Position numbers and translations under genes: made by a program. From Flavobacteriales bacterium (GTDB lineage Bacteria > Bacteroidota > Bacteroidia > Flavobacteriales_F > PHOS-HE28): a stretch of 64,000 nucleotides of DNA. Of the stretch, positions 25,548-36,451 are shown piece after piece (within the stretch, counting starts at the first letter, position 1; the number at the start of each line of letters is the position of its first letter). The notes below the pieces were generated by a model. The model saw only the letters and a list, made by a program, of their open reading frames with translations, was not told the origin of the DNA and did not search any database. Location: contig JADJVC010000034.1 of the NCBI GenBank assembly GCA_016710685.1, positions 322,388-386,387 on the forward strand. The letters run 5' to 3'.

Positions 25548-28500
25548 ATGCGGAAACTCCTACTCCTTGTCGTGTCGGCCCTTTTCGCGTTTCAGGCTTT
25601 CGCGCAAGCCCCATACGGCAATGAGTGGATCCATTACGACCGGCAGTACTGGGCAGTGAAAGTGTGGGCGGACGGGGTGAAGAAGATCGATTCATTGGCC
25701 TTGGCAACCGCTGGTTTTCCGGTAGGCTCCGTGGACCCGAACAACATTCAACTTTTTGCCCGAGGCAAGCAAGTGCCGACGTACGTGAAAGGCGGTGCGG
25801 ACGGCGTGATGAACACGGCGGACTACATCGAGTTTTACGGGGCCAAGAACGACGGCTGGTTGGACAGCACGTTATGGGACGATCCCGCGCACATCAACAA
25901 CCCGTTCTATTCGTTGTACAACGACACCATCCGGTACTACATCACGTGGGGCCCGTCTTCGGAAGCGCTGCATCCCATGGAGAGCGGCAGTTCGAACTGG
26001 GCCGCCTACACACCGCTGCCATGGGCTTGGGGCACCACGCGGTTGCAGTACACGGGCACCTACCAGACCGGCACACGCGAACCATCCGGGATCTCCACAT
26101 CAGTGATCGGGGAAGGTGAGGGTTTCTTCAACGCGGCCAACATATCGACCACTGGCGCGGATTTTACGCAGCCTCAGAACCTGGCGATCCCGGGTCTTTA
26201 CCAAGGTAGCGGGGCTCCGGCGGCGCGTTACCGGATCTCGCTTGCGGGCTTGATCAATCCCGGCCTCGGCGGATGTAACGACCACCATTTGCGCTTCACG
26301 CAAGGATCCAGTCTTTTGTTGGACACGATGTTTGCCGGCTACCAATTACTGAAGGAAGAGTTCACACTACCGAACGCGTCTTTGGTTTTGCCGAACGCCA
26401 CTGTGAACATCACCGTGGTCCATGATCTCGCTGCGCTGTGCGGCAGCTTGCCGGCGGACTATCAGGACGCAACCGCATTGGCCTGGCAGGATGTCCGTTA
26501 TCCACGGACCTTCGTCTTTGCATCTACTCCCGTTGCGGACGTTGAAGTGCCGGGCCAAGCAGGCACCGACAGTGTTCTGGTAACCTTCACCAGCGTGCCC
26601 GGCCCCGTGGTTTATGCATGGGCTTCGGACGGCCTGCACCGCGTGCAGGACATTATTTCATCGGGCAACATCCACCAAGCCGTGCTTCCTCCGGCACCCG
26701 TGGATATGCGACTGTTGATAACGGCGCCGGGATCCGTATTAGCAGCCGGTTCCGTTGCCATGGTAAACGGCACGGGCTACTTCATGGAGTTGGAGCAATT
26801 GCTCGTTGATTCCGCCATGGTGATCGTGTCCCAAACGCGCCTGATGCCGGAAGCCGCACAATACGCGGCTTACCGTGAGACCAACCTCTACAACCGGCAC
26901 AATACCATGTTGGTGGACGTGGAAGAGCTCTACGCACAGTTCGGCGGCGGCGTGCGCCAGCACCCCATGGCCATCCGCAATTTCCTACGGTATGTGTATG
27001 AGCAGGCACCGTCACGCCCCCGTACGATGTTCCTGCTGGGAAAAAGTGTAAAGGCCCCGGGGAGCACCTTTGCGGATTATTTGCGGGGATACCGGAAAGA
27101 CCCATTGGCCAGCGCTGCGTGCTTAGTGCCAACCATCGGTTTTCCCGGCAGCGACATGCTTTACGGCCTGAACTTGGTGTCCGGCGGCGGCAACGACTTC
27201 ATCCACGTGCCGGTAGGGCGGTTGGCAGCGAAAAATGGTACGGAGGTGCTGGATTATTTGGCGAAGGTGGATTCCGTGGAAAGCCAGCCCCCGGCGGCAT
27301 GGATGAAGAACATTGTGCACTTCCGCGGCGGTTTCACTGCCAACGACTATATAACGTTCGATTCGGCGTTGTCGGAATACCAAGCCATCGCCGAGGACAC
27401 TTCGTTCTTCGGCAATGTCACCAAATTCGTAAAGAGCGACGGGTCGATCATTGAGCCGGCGGCATCGGACAGTGTGAACGACCTGATCAATGAAGGCGTC
27501 ACCTTGATGACGTTTTTCGGCCATGCCTACGGGGCGGGTTTCGACATCACCATCGATGCGCCTTCCAACTACGATTGGCATGGCAAGTTCCCTACCATCA
27601 TCGGCAATTCGTGCTATACGGGCAACATCCACCAGTATGATGCCAGCAGTTCAAGCGAGCAGTTCGTATTGAACCACAACGCAGGTGCCATCGCGTTCAT
27701 TTCATCGGTGGATCTTGGTCTCTCGGAATTCTTACGACCGTTCACAAGTGCTTTCTACACCAGCTTCAGCCAAGTGAACTATGGATTGGGCATTGGCGAG
27801 CATATGCGCTATGCGGAGAACAGCTCGCTCGCCACAGGAGTGATCTACGACCTAACCACGGCGGAAGAAATGACGCTGCACGGTGATCCGACCATCGTAA
27901 TGAACTCGCCGGAACTGCCGGACTTGGACGTCCATCAACCGGACGTGAGCCTGATACCTGCACAGGTCAATGCCGACGTTGACACGTTCCAGGTGCGTGT
28001 GATCTTCCGCAACAACGGGCGTGGCACCAATCAGTCCTTCCAAGTGGCCTTGCAGCGCACATTAATTTCAGAAGGCGTGGTGCTGCCGCTCCAATCGCAA
28101 ACGGTGAGCATGGGAAGCTATCAGGACACCGTTTATTTCAACGTTCCCACACATGTGACGGCAGGAGGTACCGGCCTGAACGACCTGGAAGTCCGCTTGG
28201 ACCTGGACCCGGACCAGATCGCCGAGTCGGAAGACCAGATCAACAACAGCACCACGTTGCGGATCAACATCACCGCGGGCGACCTGCTGCCTGTGGAGCC
28301 TTACGATTTCGCCATTACACCGCAGGCCGCGCCAGCGTTGAAAGCCAGCACGGGGGACCCGTTCGCCGCGCCGAAGTCCTACATCTTCCAGATCGACACC
28401 ACGGACACCTTCAACAGCCCGCTTCTGGAACAGCACATGGTAACGGCTCCAGGTGGTGTGGTGGAATGGCAACCCGGTCCAATTTATGCGATCAACACGT

Positions 28501-30640
28501 TACAGGACAGCACCGTTTTCTTCTGGCGATGCAGCTTGGACAGCACGGGCCAGGGCGGTTACAACTGGCACAACTCTTCCTTTCAGCACCTGAACGGGAA
28601 GCAGGGTTGGGGGCAATCGCATTTTTTCCAGTTCAAGGATGATGGTTTCAACCAGGTCGATTACGACCGCCCGGATCGGGAGTTTGAATTTTCAGGAGGT
28701 TCGCACACCATTGGATGCGAAGTGACCGGCAACAACCTTTTCCTTTGCCAGTGGAGCAAGGACCTGGATGTGCAATCCGGCCAAGGCTGTGGCCCTTTCC
28801 CGTCCATGAACGTGGCGGTGGTGGACCCTTTGGATTTCTCCACTTGGATGTCGCGCTACAACGGCGTGGGGTACTATTTCGGGCAAAAAATGCGGATGGG
28901 GTCTGTCACACGTTTGCCGAAAGCATGTTCTTGTTCTATGGCAACAACCCGGCGATGATGGACAGCATGGCGAACATGCTTACCAATGGCGTTCCCGACG
29001 GCCACTACATCCTGGTGTACACGTATATGCTCCTGAACCGGCCCATTTTGGATGCGAGCAACGCCTTGGGTGCATTGGGTGCCTTGGGTGCGGCAAACCT
29101 GTTGAATCACACGGTGCCGGACACGGTGCCGTACATTTTCTTCTGTCGGAAAGGTGATCCCGCTTCAGTGCAGGAGATTTGGGGCCAGACCAAGACATCA
29201 ATGATCAGTATGTCAGCGAATCTGGCATCGAGTGGTCGCAGTGGCTCCATCCTGGCACCGCGTAGCAGCTCGGCGCTCACGTGGGAAGGGCTGAGTTGGA
29301 AAGCCGGGCACCAAGACCCTTTCGACAGCCTGCGGGTAGAGCTTTCCGGCGTTACGCCGCAGAACAACGAGCAACCCGTGCTGCAACAATCCAGTTATGC
29401 CGGCGACATCGACCTGCAGTCGGTGATCACGGCGGCGCAGTATCCGCGGCTGCGGCTCAAAGGCTTGTTGTGGAACGATTCAGCGGCACTGCCGCGGCCC
29501 GCGCAATTGGAACGCTGGCAACTGTTGGGCGTGCCCGCGCCGGAATGCGCGTTGGACCCTCCGGCGGGCTACTACGCGCATTTCGACAGCCTGTTCCAAG
29601 GGCAGCAGGGCGAGGTGATGTTGGCCGTGCGCAACATCGGCCAAGTGCCCATGGACAGTTTGTTGATGGCCGCCTGGATCACGGACCACAACAACCAGCG
29701 GCACCTGGTGCATTACAAGCGCAATGCCCCGTTGCCCGTGGGAGTAACGCTCTTGGACACCATCCGCTTCGATACCCAATTGTTCCCCGGCCCCAACTCC
29801 ATCCTGATCGAGGCCAATCCCGTGGACACGCTAACCCAGGTTTACGATCAGCCGGAACAGTATCACTTCAACAACATCGCCGAGCTGCGGTTCCTCACGC
29901 AGCAGGATTTAGAGAACCCCGTGTTGGACGTGACGTTTGACGGACTTCACATTTTGGATGGGGACATCGTGTCCGCACAACCGGAGATCCAGGTAACGCT
30001 GGACGACGAGAACACCACCTTGCTCGTGGACCAGCCCACGGATACCGCGCTGTTCAGGGTGTTTCTTACCGATCCGTCGGGGACGTTGAAACGCATCTAC
30101 TTCCGCGAAGGTGGGCAGGACGTGCTGCAGTTCGTTCCAGCCAACGGCCCTTCGAACGTGAGCAAATTGTTCTGGCGGCCCGTGTTCGCGCAGGATGGCA
30201 AGTACATGCTGAGCGTACGGGCGAGCGACAAGAGCCACAACAACAGCGGTGACCGGGACAACAGCATCAGCTTCGAGGTGTTGAACAAGTCCACCATCAC
30301 TTCCGTGCTCAACTATCCCAACCCGTTCACCACCAGTACGCGCTTCGTGTTCACACTGACCGGCCATGAAGTGCCCACAGCCATGCAGGTGCAGATCATG
30401 ACCATCAGCGGGCGCGTGGTGCGTGAAGTTTCGTTGGCGGAGCTCGGTCCGTTGCACATTGGCCGCAACATCACCGATTTCGCTTGGGACGGAACCGACC
30501 AGTTCGGCGACCGCTTGGCACGCGGCGTATACCTGTACCGCGTGCGTGCCCAGCTCCACGGCGAAGACATTGAGATGCGCGAAAGCGGTGGGGACCAATG
30601 GTTCAAGAAAGGCTACGGCAAGATGTACTTGCTTCGGTAA
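25548..30640 (+). CDS. T9SS sortase-like C25 peptidase (PorU2 type); one frameshift
   Basis: This is a secreted gingipain-family protein of about 1,700 residues. A signal peptide ends AFAQ. Beta domains come next, then the C25 catalytic domain at about 450-770 with His659 in MTFFGHAYG and Cys689 in IGNSCYTGN. CARDB/Ig-like domains follow, and a FlgD-like Ig domain closes the protein (YPNPFTTSTRFVFTL, then GVYLYRV). PorU removes the sorting domain of cargo and attaches it to lipopolysaccharide. This longer form matches the architecture called PorU2. The frame breaks at the A6 run 28885-28890. Adding one A joins YYFGQ to NADGVCHTFAESM and restores a single frame. ATG 25548 lies 2 bases after the porV stop. 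It could instead be a C25 cargo and not the sortase itself. Confidence 0.8.
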
Positions 30641-30694
30641 CGGGCGATAGGGCCAAAGCCTTGCACGGTCTCATCAGTTCCACGGAGTGATCGT

Positions 30695-30702
30695 TACTTT
30701 CG
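30695..30702 (+). promoter_or_regulatory. Variant -7 box TACTTTCG upstream of lnt
   Basis: TACTTTCG is one base off TAnnTTTG and ends 6 bases before the lnt ATG. That would give an almost leaderless transcript, as seen also at 49080-49087. Confidence 0.4.
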
Positions 30703-30708
30703 GCGGCC

Positions 30709-32388
30709 ATGCGAAACAGGTCGTTTTATCTGCTTACCGCCTTGCTCACTGGCCTATTGTGGGCATTGGCATGGCCTGCCATCGGCGGAATAACCCCGTT
30801 GGCGTTCATCGCTTGGGTGCCCTTGCTATGGGCAGAAGAACGTTACGCACGAAGTGACAAGGCTGAACGCCCACGCAACTTCATGCCGTACGTGATGTTG
30901 GCATTGCTCATTTGGAATCTGCTCACCACTTGGTGGCTCGGCTTCGTAAGCGAATCCGCAGGTACGCGCCTGTTCACGTTGATCGGCCCGAACGTTGGGA
31001 ACGTGCTCGTGATGTCTGTGCCATGGTTGGCGTTTCGCATCGCGCGGCGCGGCTTGGGCGGCTGGGGTGCACGGCTGGCGTTGCCCGTATTCTGGTTGGC
31101 GTTCGAACGCTTCCACATGCACTGGGACCTCAGTTGGCCGTGGCTTACGCTGGGCAACGTTTTCGCGCAGCACCCGGAATGGGTGCAGTGGTATGAAGTC
31201 ACCGGGCATTTGGGTGGCACCATTTGGGTGTGGGCCGCGAATTTGGCGTTACTGTTCGTGGCGTTGGACCGGGCCGGAAAGTCGCAGGGATTAGTAACGA
31301 AACGGGCGCTGGCCGCGGCTTTGGTGATCGCGTTGCCGTTGGCCGGATCATATGTGCGCTACTTTAATTTTCAGGAAGAGGGCGAACCCGCAGGCGTAGT
31401 GATGGTGCAGCCGGACATCGACCCGTACACGGAAAAATTCGGTGCCGTGGACCCGCTGGGCCAATTGGACGGCATGTTGGCGCAAGCAGGTGCAATGATG
31501 AACGATTCCACTGCACTGGTGGTAATGCCGGAGACCGCTTTGCAGGAGCCACCGACGTTGGAAAACGTGGATGGCCGATTGGTTTTCCACGGACTTTGGG
31601 AGAATGACATGGCGCGTTCTGAAAGTGTGAAGCGCATCACTACATTCCTTCAAGGGCATTCCAACGCCGCCGTTGTTTCGGGCATGTCCGCCGCGAAGCT
31701 GTATCCGCGCGGTGCGGAATTCCCGGTATCTGCGCGGATCCTCGATGGCATGGACCGCGCCTTCGATGCCTACAATGCGGCAGTGCTTGTCCGCGCTGAT
31801 GGAAGTCACGAGAGCTACAACAAAAGCAAGTTGGTGCCCGGCGTGGAGTTGATGCCCTTCGAGAACGTGCTGGGCCCGCTGGCCGGCCTGGCCTTGGACC
31901 TCGGCGGCACGACGGGCAGCTTGGGCACCCAGGAAGAGCGCAGTGTTTTATGGACTGCGGACAAGCGCATCGGCATGGCACCCACCATCTGCTACGAAAG
32001 CATCTACGGCGACCATGTAGCGGCGCATGTGCGCAACGGTGCGAACCTCATCGTGATCATGACCAACGACGGCTGGTGGGGTGACAGTCCGGGGTACAAG
32101 CAGCACTTCGACTACGGCCGTTTGCGCGCAGTGGAAACGCGTCGCGACGTAGCCCGCTGCGCGAATACGGGGATCTCCGCTTTCTTCAACCAGCGCGGCG
32201 ATGTGCTGCAACGCTCCGGCTGGTGGGTAAAGGCAACGCTGCGCGGCACGGTGCATCTGCGCAGCGACCTCACGTTCTACGCACGCAACGGCGACTACAT
32301 CGGCATCGGCTCGTATGGCGTGTCGGCGTTGCTGCTGTTGCTGGCAGGCGGAATGGCGCTACGGAAAAGAGGCGCGAAGAACGTTTGA
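30709..32388 (+). CDS. lnt: Apolipoprotein N-acyltransferase
   Basis: This 559-residue inner-membrane enzyme adds the third acyl chain to lipoproteins using phospholipid as donor. The N-terminal six to eight helices run to about residue 220. The periplasmic nitrilase-like domain carries the catalytic triad Glu275 (MPETAL), Lys374 (NKSKLVPG) and Cys428 (TICYES). The NDGWWG motif and a final helix follow. The domain between Glu and Lys is longer than in E. coli. It sits immediately after the T9SS genes on the same strand, but an operon is uncertain because a possible promoter lies just upstream. Confidence 0.93.
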   Translation: MRNRSFYLLTALLTGLLWALAWPAIGGITPLAFIAWVPLLWAEERYARSDKAERPRNFMPYVMLALLIWNLLTTWWLGFVSESAGTRLFTLIGPNVGNVLVMSVPWLAFRIARRGLGGWGARLALPVFWLAFERFHMHWDLSWPWLTLGNVFAQHPEWVQWYEVTGHLGGTIWVWAANLALLFVALDRAGKSQGLVTKRALAAALVIALPLAGSYVRYFNFQEEGEPAGVVMVQPDIDPYTEKFGAVDPLGQLDGMLAQAGAMMNDSTALVVMPETALQEPPTLENVDGRLVFHGLWENDMARSESVKRITTFLQGHSNAAVVSGMSAAKLYPRGAEFPVSARILDGMDRAFDAYNAAVLVRADGSHESYNKSKLVPGVELMPFENVLGPLAGLALDLGGTTGSLGTQEERSVLWTADKRIGMAPTICYESIYGDHVAAHVRNGANLIVIMTNDGWWGDSPGYKQHFDYGRLRAVETRRDVARCANTGISAFFNQRGDVLQRSGWWVKATLRGTVHLRSDLTFYARNGDYIGIGSYGVSALLLLLAGGMALRKRGAKNV

Positions 32389-32420
32389 CGTTCGGCGGCT
32401 GGCATTTTTGTGTGAAGTAT

Positions 32421-33542
32421 TCAGTGCGGCACTTCCATGTTGCGCAATCGCGCCGGTAATCCCAGCGCCGCCAGCACGATCAACACCGGCAACATCGGCA
32501 CGAGGAACCGGCCGTTCCACTCCGCGAAAGTGAACGCAACAATGGCGATGTTCAACAGCAGCATTGTGGCCATTGCTTGTATCGCAGGATTTCTCCACCG
32601 ACGGTACAGGGCCGCCATTGCGAACGGATAAATCAGCGCCACCGGGGCCATCAGCGCGTTGTGCAAAACAGAGAAGTAGGGCCTCCCAGCGAAAAGCAAC
32701 CAGCCTATGCGCTTGAACACCAGCACGCACCAAGCTCCAAGTCCATGGTCGGCGATGAGCTGTAATTCGGCACTTGCGAGCGAAAAACGACCGAAGCTTT
32801 CCCCCGCGCCAGGATATTTCGGAAAGCCGCCAATGGCATGGCCTTCCACTACCACGCCGAGCAATACGGGATCCAGCACCGGCAGAAAAAGAACGCAGAG
32901 CAGCACGCCGAAACCAACGGCCCAGATCAACGGTCCACTCTTCAGACCAAGCTGCGCGGAAACAGCCCAAGCAAGCAAAGGCGCTACGAAAAACACGCCC
33001 ACCGGCCGGGCGAAAAGCACCACGATGGCCAAAGCGATGAAGCGCCACCAAAAGATCTTTGGGCGCAAGGCTTCCGCGAGGAACAATACCGAAATGCTCA
33101 CAAAAAACGATTCGCTGTACAACGCCAACGTCCAAGTTTGAATAGGGTATAGCAGCAAGAAAGCGGCAAAAGCGATGTCGGCTTGCCAAGTTGACCCGTT
33201 CAATGCAAGAACGATACGGCGCAATGCGAATGCGGCAGCTAATCCCAGCGCGACCTGCGCGGCTACGGCAGCCCCTGGTGAACCGAGCGCCAAGAAAGGT
33301 ACAAGGAAAAGCACGAAGGCGGAGTAGAGCCGGTAATGCACCAGCCCGGAAAAATCGCCTTGAAGAATTTGCTCAGCACTTCCGGTGTACTTCAGCGCCT
33401 CTTTGTCCATGAGGACGCCGTGCTGCCACCAGATGCTCAGCAGCAACAAGGCATGCGCGGCCATGATCCACCACGTAAGATCCACGGCAAGTATGGCTCG
33501 CAAACGTGATTGCGATAAGGGTGAGTTGGGGAATTCAGCCAT
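32421..33542 (-). CDS. Polytopic membrane protein, probably GT-C type glycosyltransferase-like
   Basis: This 373-residue protein has about ten hydrophobic segments, beginning near residue 20. An acidic loop between helices 1 and 2 reads GVLMDKEALKYTGSAEQIL, and an aromatic-rich YPIQTWTLALYSESFF segment follows. This layout resembles dolichyl-phosphate-mannose-type (GT-C) membrane transferases, but the usual early DD or DE motif is not clear, so I leave the function open. ATG 33542 (MAEFPNSPLSQSRLRA) was preferred over an upstream in-frame start. The gene converges on lnt with only 32 bp between stops. Confidence 0.6.
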   Translation of the reverse strand: MAEFPNSPLSQSRLRAILAVDLTWWIMAAHALLLLSIWWQHGVLMDKEALKYTGSAEQILQGDFSGLVHYRLYSAFVLFLVPFLALGSPGAAVAAQVALGLAAAFALRRIVLALNGSTWQADIAFAAFLLLYPIQTWTLALYSESFFVSISVLFLAEALRPKIFWWRFIALAIVVLFARPVGVFFVAPLLAWAVSAQLGLKSGPLIWAVGFGVLLCVLFLPVLDPVLLGVVVEGHAIGGFPKYPGAGESFGRFSLASAELQLIADHGLGAWCVLVFKRIGWLLFAGRPYFSVLHNALMAPVALIYPFAMAALYRRWRNPAIQAMATMLLLNIAIVAFTFAEWNGRFLVPMLPVLIVLAALGLPARLRNMEVPH

Positions 33543-33617
33543 ACGGAACTGCGACAAAAATGCGCACACGGTCGCGAATATCAAGGACAGCAGCCGGGCG
33601 GCAACCGTCTGATCCCC

Positions 33618-33635
33618 CCCCGATACCTATCGGGG
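33618..33635. terminator. Perfect hairpin CCCCGATA-CC-TATCGGGG
   Basis: This is an 8-bp perfect stem with a 2-base spacer, 67 bases beyond the stop of the T9SS cargo gene (33703) on the minus strand. CCCGATAnnTATCGGG-type palindromes are frequent at gene ends in Flavobacteriia as I recall. There is no T-run, so a terminator role is likely but unproved. Confidence 0.55.
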
Positions 33636-33702
33636 CACCATCAACCGATCACCAACTACGGATTACTCTTCTCCGTGGCTCGCTGGTGAGTAAATCAAGG
33701 CT

Positions 33703-35058
33703 TCAATCCAGATGCACCCTGCGCGCCATGCTGCCCGTGCCATTGGCCAAGTGCACCACGTAGATGCCTGTGGCGATGCCGCGTGTGTCCACCTGGAGTT
33801 CGGTGTTTCCGGAAGAAATTGCCTGGGCGGCCCTCGTGGCTAACACGCCGCCTTCCACGTCCAATAGTGTAAGGTCGTCAACGCCGTCCACACCTGAGAC
33901 AACATCGAGGTAGAGCGCACCGTCGCGGTTCCACGCGTTAACGATAGCTGTACCGCCCGTTGCGCTGCAGCCCGCAGTGATCACATGGCTGAGCACGCTG
34001 GTACCATTGAAGTCCGTTTGGCGCAAGCGGTAGTAAGCCAGAGTGGAAGCATCCTGATCGATAAAAGCGTAAGCAAGCATGGAATTGCTGTTGCCAGCGC
34101 CGGGCAGGGTGCCGATCGTTATCCACTCCACCGCGTCCATGCTTTTCTCAATGGTGAAATGGTCGTTGTCCTTCTCCGAAGCGGTGGTCCAGCTGAGTTG
34201 CACGTCGTTTCCGTTGCATGCACCGCGCCAATCGAGCAGTTCAATGGGAAGTGGGGTGATGCTGCTTGCCAAGGTCCAGCTCCGGTAGAAATCCGCCGGG
34301 CTGACCGCGATGCCTGAAACCGCGTTGCCGCTTAATGCGCCCAATTGGCCGATGTCGAACCAATGGTTGATGGTGGAGTTGAAACGTTGGGCGCGCAGCA
34401 CTGCGGCGAGGCCGGCCGAATTGCCGGGTACGCCGTTCGCCAAGGCATCCGCAGGGTCGAAGCCAAGGCTTATGGTTACAGCCGGTTTGGTGCCGTAGAA
34501 GTAGATCGGTGCGGCTGCGTCGACGATCCAGAACCGGTCGATCGCGTTTACGGAATTATTGGACAATCCGGTGGGCTCATCGTTCATGTGCGTCACATCC
34601 TCGGGCATGTATAGGAAGTTGTTCCAATAGTCGCCGGGAATGATGGCGGGATATTTAGCGGAATAGTTGTAAGTGGCAAAAACCAAGGAAGGGTTCGCGC
34701 CCCCGGATCCCGCTGTTGAGATATTTACGGTAAGCGTGATGGCGACGTTGGTAGCAGTTGAGAATGGCACATTGTAAACCCCGGTATTCGTGCCCGTTGC
34801 CCAGCGGATCTGGCGATGTTCCGCCTCACTCTTGATGATCGGCACGCCTGAAGTTACACCAGTCAGGGTGATCGCGTTTGTTGCGGGGTTTTCGATGACC
34901 AAATAGCAAGGAGCAGTGATCGTTAACGGGTTATTGTCGAACACCACGCAAGGATGTTGGCCGAGCGCCGTGCCCGTGGAATTGAACACCAACCGGGCTT
35001 GAGCACTACAAAAAATCGCCGAAATGCCAATGGCCAAGAAGAGGAAAGCTCTTTTCAT
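33703..35058 (-). CDS. Secreted protein of unknown function with T9SS sorting domain
   Basis: This 451-residue protein has a signal peptide (AIFCSAQA). An N-terminal beta-rich region of about 270 residues follows that I do not recognise. Then comes the ELLDWRGACNGNDVQLSWTT, ASEKDNDHFTIEKS linker module that precedes many T9SS sorting signals, and a C-terminal sorting domain (LTLLDVEGGV, then GIATGIYVVHLANG). The N-terminal region contains a GDYWNNFLYMPEDVTHMND segment but no known catalytic motif. ATG 35058 was chosen because a TATATTTG box lies at 35075-35082, which is incompatible with the start at 35073. It is divergent from pabB. Confidence 0.75.
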   Translation of the reverse strand: MKRAFLFLAIGISAIFCSAQARLVFNSTGTALGQHPCVVFDNNPLTITAPCYLVIENPATNAITLTGVTSGVPIIKSEAEHRQIRWATGTNTGVYNVPFSTATNVAITLTVNISTAGSGGANPSLVFATYNYSAKYPAIIPGDYWNNFLYMPEDVTHMNDEPTGLSNNSVNAIDRFWIVDAAAPIYFYGTKPAVTISLGFDPADALANGVPGNSAGLAAVLRAQRFNSTINHWFDIGQLGALSGNAVSGIAVSPADFYRSWTLASSITPLPIELLDWRGACNGNDVQLSWTTASEKDNDHFTIEKSMDAVEWITIGTLPGAGNSNSMLAYAFIDQDASTLAYYRLRQTDFNGTSVLSHVITAGCSATGGTAIVNAWNRDGALYLDVVSGVDGVDDLTLLDVEGGVLATRAAQAISSGNTELQVDTRGIATGIYVVHLANGTGSMARRVHLD

Positions 35059-35074
35059 GTATGGCTTGTTCAAT

Positions 35075-35082
35075 CAAATATA
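35075..35082 (-). promoter_or_regulatory. -7 promoter box TATATTTG for the T9SS cargo gene
   Basis: The minus-strand TATATTTG is an exact match to TAnnTTTG, ending 16 bases before the ATG at 35058. Confidence 0.6.
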
Positions 35083-35170
35083 GTGATATGCACCGGCGGT
35101 GTGCACGAATTGGGTGCCTTGGCGAAAAAAGACCGCTGGATTTGACCCGGACCCTAGATTATTGACGCTT

Positions 35171-35215
35171 CACAAAGCATTTGGTTGCTTTGTGGCCGGT
35201 TTCTGCCGGGCCACA
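35171..35215 (+). promoter_or_regulatory. Two overlapping, mutually exclusive hairpins just before pabB
   Basis: Hairpin A pairs CACAAAGCA (35171-35179) with TGCTTTGTG (35186-35194), 9 bp with a 6-base loop. Hairpin B pairs TGTGGCC (35191-35197) with GGCCACA (35209-35215), 7 bp. They share 35191-35194, so only one can form. Hairpin B ends 3 bases before the pabB ATG and would hide the initiation region. This looks like an attenuation-style or RNA-switch leader, but no ligand or leader peptide is evident. Confidence 0.4.
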
Positions 35216-35218
35216 ACC

Positions 35219-36451
35219 ATGAAAAGCACCCTTGTGAAGATTGAACGGTCATGGCCAGGCACCTTGAATTGGGCTGCCCTGGGTTCGTTCCCGCAAGCAG
35301 TGGCGCGGCGTGTGGGCGACCGGGACGAATGGTTAATGGGCGTTTCACCGTTCACGGTGCCCGGCCCCTTTCCGCAGGTTGGCGACACGGGCGTTTTCGG
35401 TCATATTTGTTATGAAGCGAAGAACAAGTACGAGGCGCTCACGTCCCGGCACCAGCCGTTGGACGGTTTTCCAGAAAGCCATTGGTGGCCCGCCCGGCAT
35501 TCCATCATTTTCCGTGGAAAAACAGCTGTATTGAGCACGTCAAAAAAACATGCAGAAGAAGGGGAGGAGCTATTGAACGGCCTACTGAATGAGCCCAAAC
35601 CGCCAAAGTCATTCGCTTTTGCTGAATGGAAGCGTGAAACCCGGCGCGACCGCTATCTCGCACAATTGCTCAGCTTGCTGGGCCACATCCATAAGGGCGA
35701 TATCTACGAAGTGAACTATTGCACGCGGCGCACGGCAAAGCTGCCGAACTTCGATCCGTATGCCGGATTTGCCGCTTTGCTGGCCCACACGGATGCGCCC
35801 TTCGCGGGATTCTTACGTCACGGTGACCACTACGCCTTGTGCGCCAGCCCGGAGCGATTCCTGAACTTGGAGGGTCGCCGCGTCATTACTCAACCGATCA
35901 AAGGCACGCGGCCAAGGCATGTGGACCCCTCCATAGATCGTGCCTTGGCGGAAGAACTTGCGGTCGACGTGAAGGAAAACAGCGAGCACGTAATGGCAGT
36001 GGACGTGGCGCGGAACGACCTTGGCCGCATAGCCGTGCAAAGCAGCGTGAAAGTGGAGGAACTTCGCGCCGTGAAAAGCTATGCCACCGTACACCAAATG
36101 GTGAGCACCGTAGCCGCCCAACTGCGTCCGGATGTTTCGCCGGAAGACTTGCTTAGGGCCACTTTCCCAATGGCCAGCATGACCGGTGCGCCCAAGGTGC
36201 GGGCCATGCAGCTCATCAACGAAGTGGAAGACATGGCACGCGGCATCTTCAGCGGCAGCTTCGGTTTTTTCCTGCCCGACGGCACTGCGGACCTCAACGT
36301 GGTGATCCGCACGCTCACCTTCAACGCCGCAACGGCCGAGGCCTCGCTCATCACCGGTGGCGCCATCACTGCGGCCAGCGTGCCGGTACAGGAATGGGAG
36401 GAATGCGAACTGAAGGCACGTTCCGTGCTGAACGCCTTTGGCCATGCGTAA
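35219..36451 (+). CDS. pabB: Aminodeoxychorismate synthase component I (chorismate-binding)
   Basis: This 410-residue chorismate-utilising enzyme converts chorismate with ammonia to 4-amino-4-deoxychorismate in folate synthesis. The chorismate-binding core carries the PIKGT motif (about residue 225), MAVDVARNDLGR, MASMTGAPK and the C-terminal IVIRTLTF-like block (NVVIRTLTFN). The GDIYEVNYC segment replaces the usual GDIYQ/FQVN of the family. The N-terminal part is short, as in PabB rather than TrpE, and no trp genes are adjacent. It overlaps tilS by 8 bases. ATG 35219 follows the two-hairpin leader. An open frame continues upstream but lacks conserved sequence. Anthranilate synthase component I is the main alternative. 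Confidence 0.87.
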   Translation: MKSTLVKIERSWPGTLNWAALGSFPQAVARRVGDRDEWLMGVSPFTVPGPFPQVGDTGVFGHICYEAKNKYEALTSRHQPLDGFPESHWWPARHSIIFRGKTAVLSTSKKHAEEGEELLNGLLNEPKPPKSFAFAEWKRETRRDRYLAQLLSLLGHIHKGDIYEVNYCTRRTAKLPNFDPYAGFAALLAHTDAPFAGFLRHGDHYALCASPERFLNLEGRRVITQPIKGTRPRHVDPSIDRALAEELAVDVKENSEHVMAVDVARNDLGRIAVQSSVKVEELRAVKSYATVHQMVSTVAAQLRPDVSPEDLLRATFPMASMTGAPKVRAMQLINEVEDMARGIFSGSFGFFLPDGTADLNVVIRTLTFNAATAEASLITGGAITAASVPVQEWEECELKARSVLNAFGHA

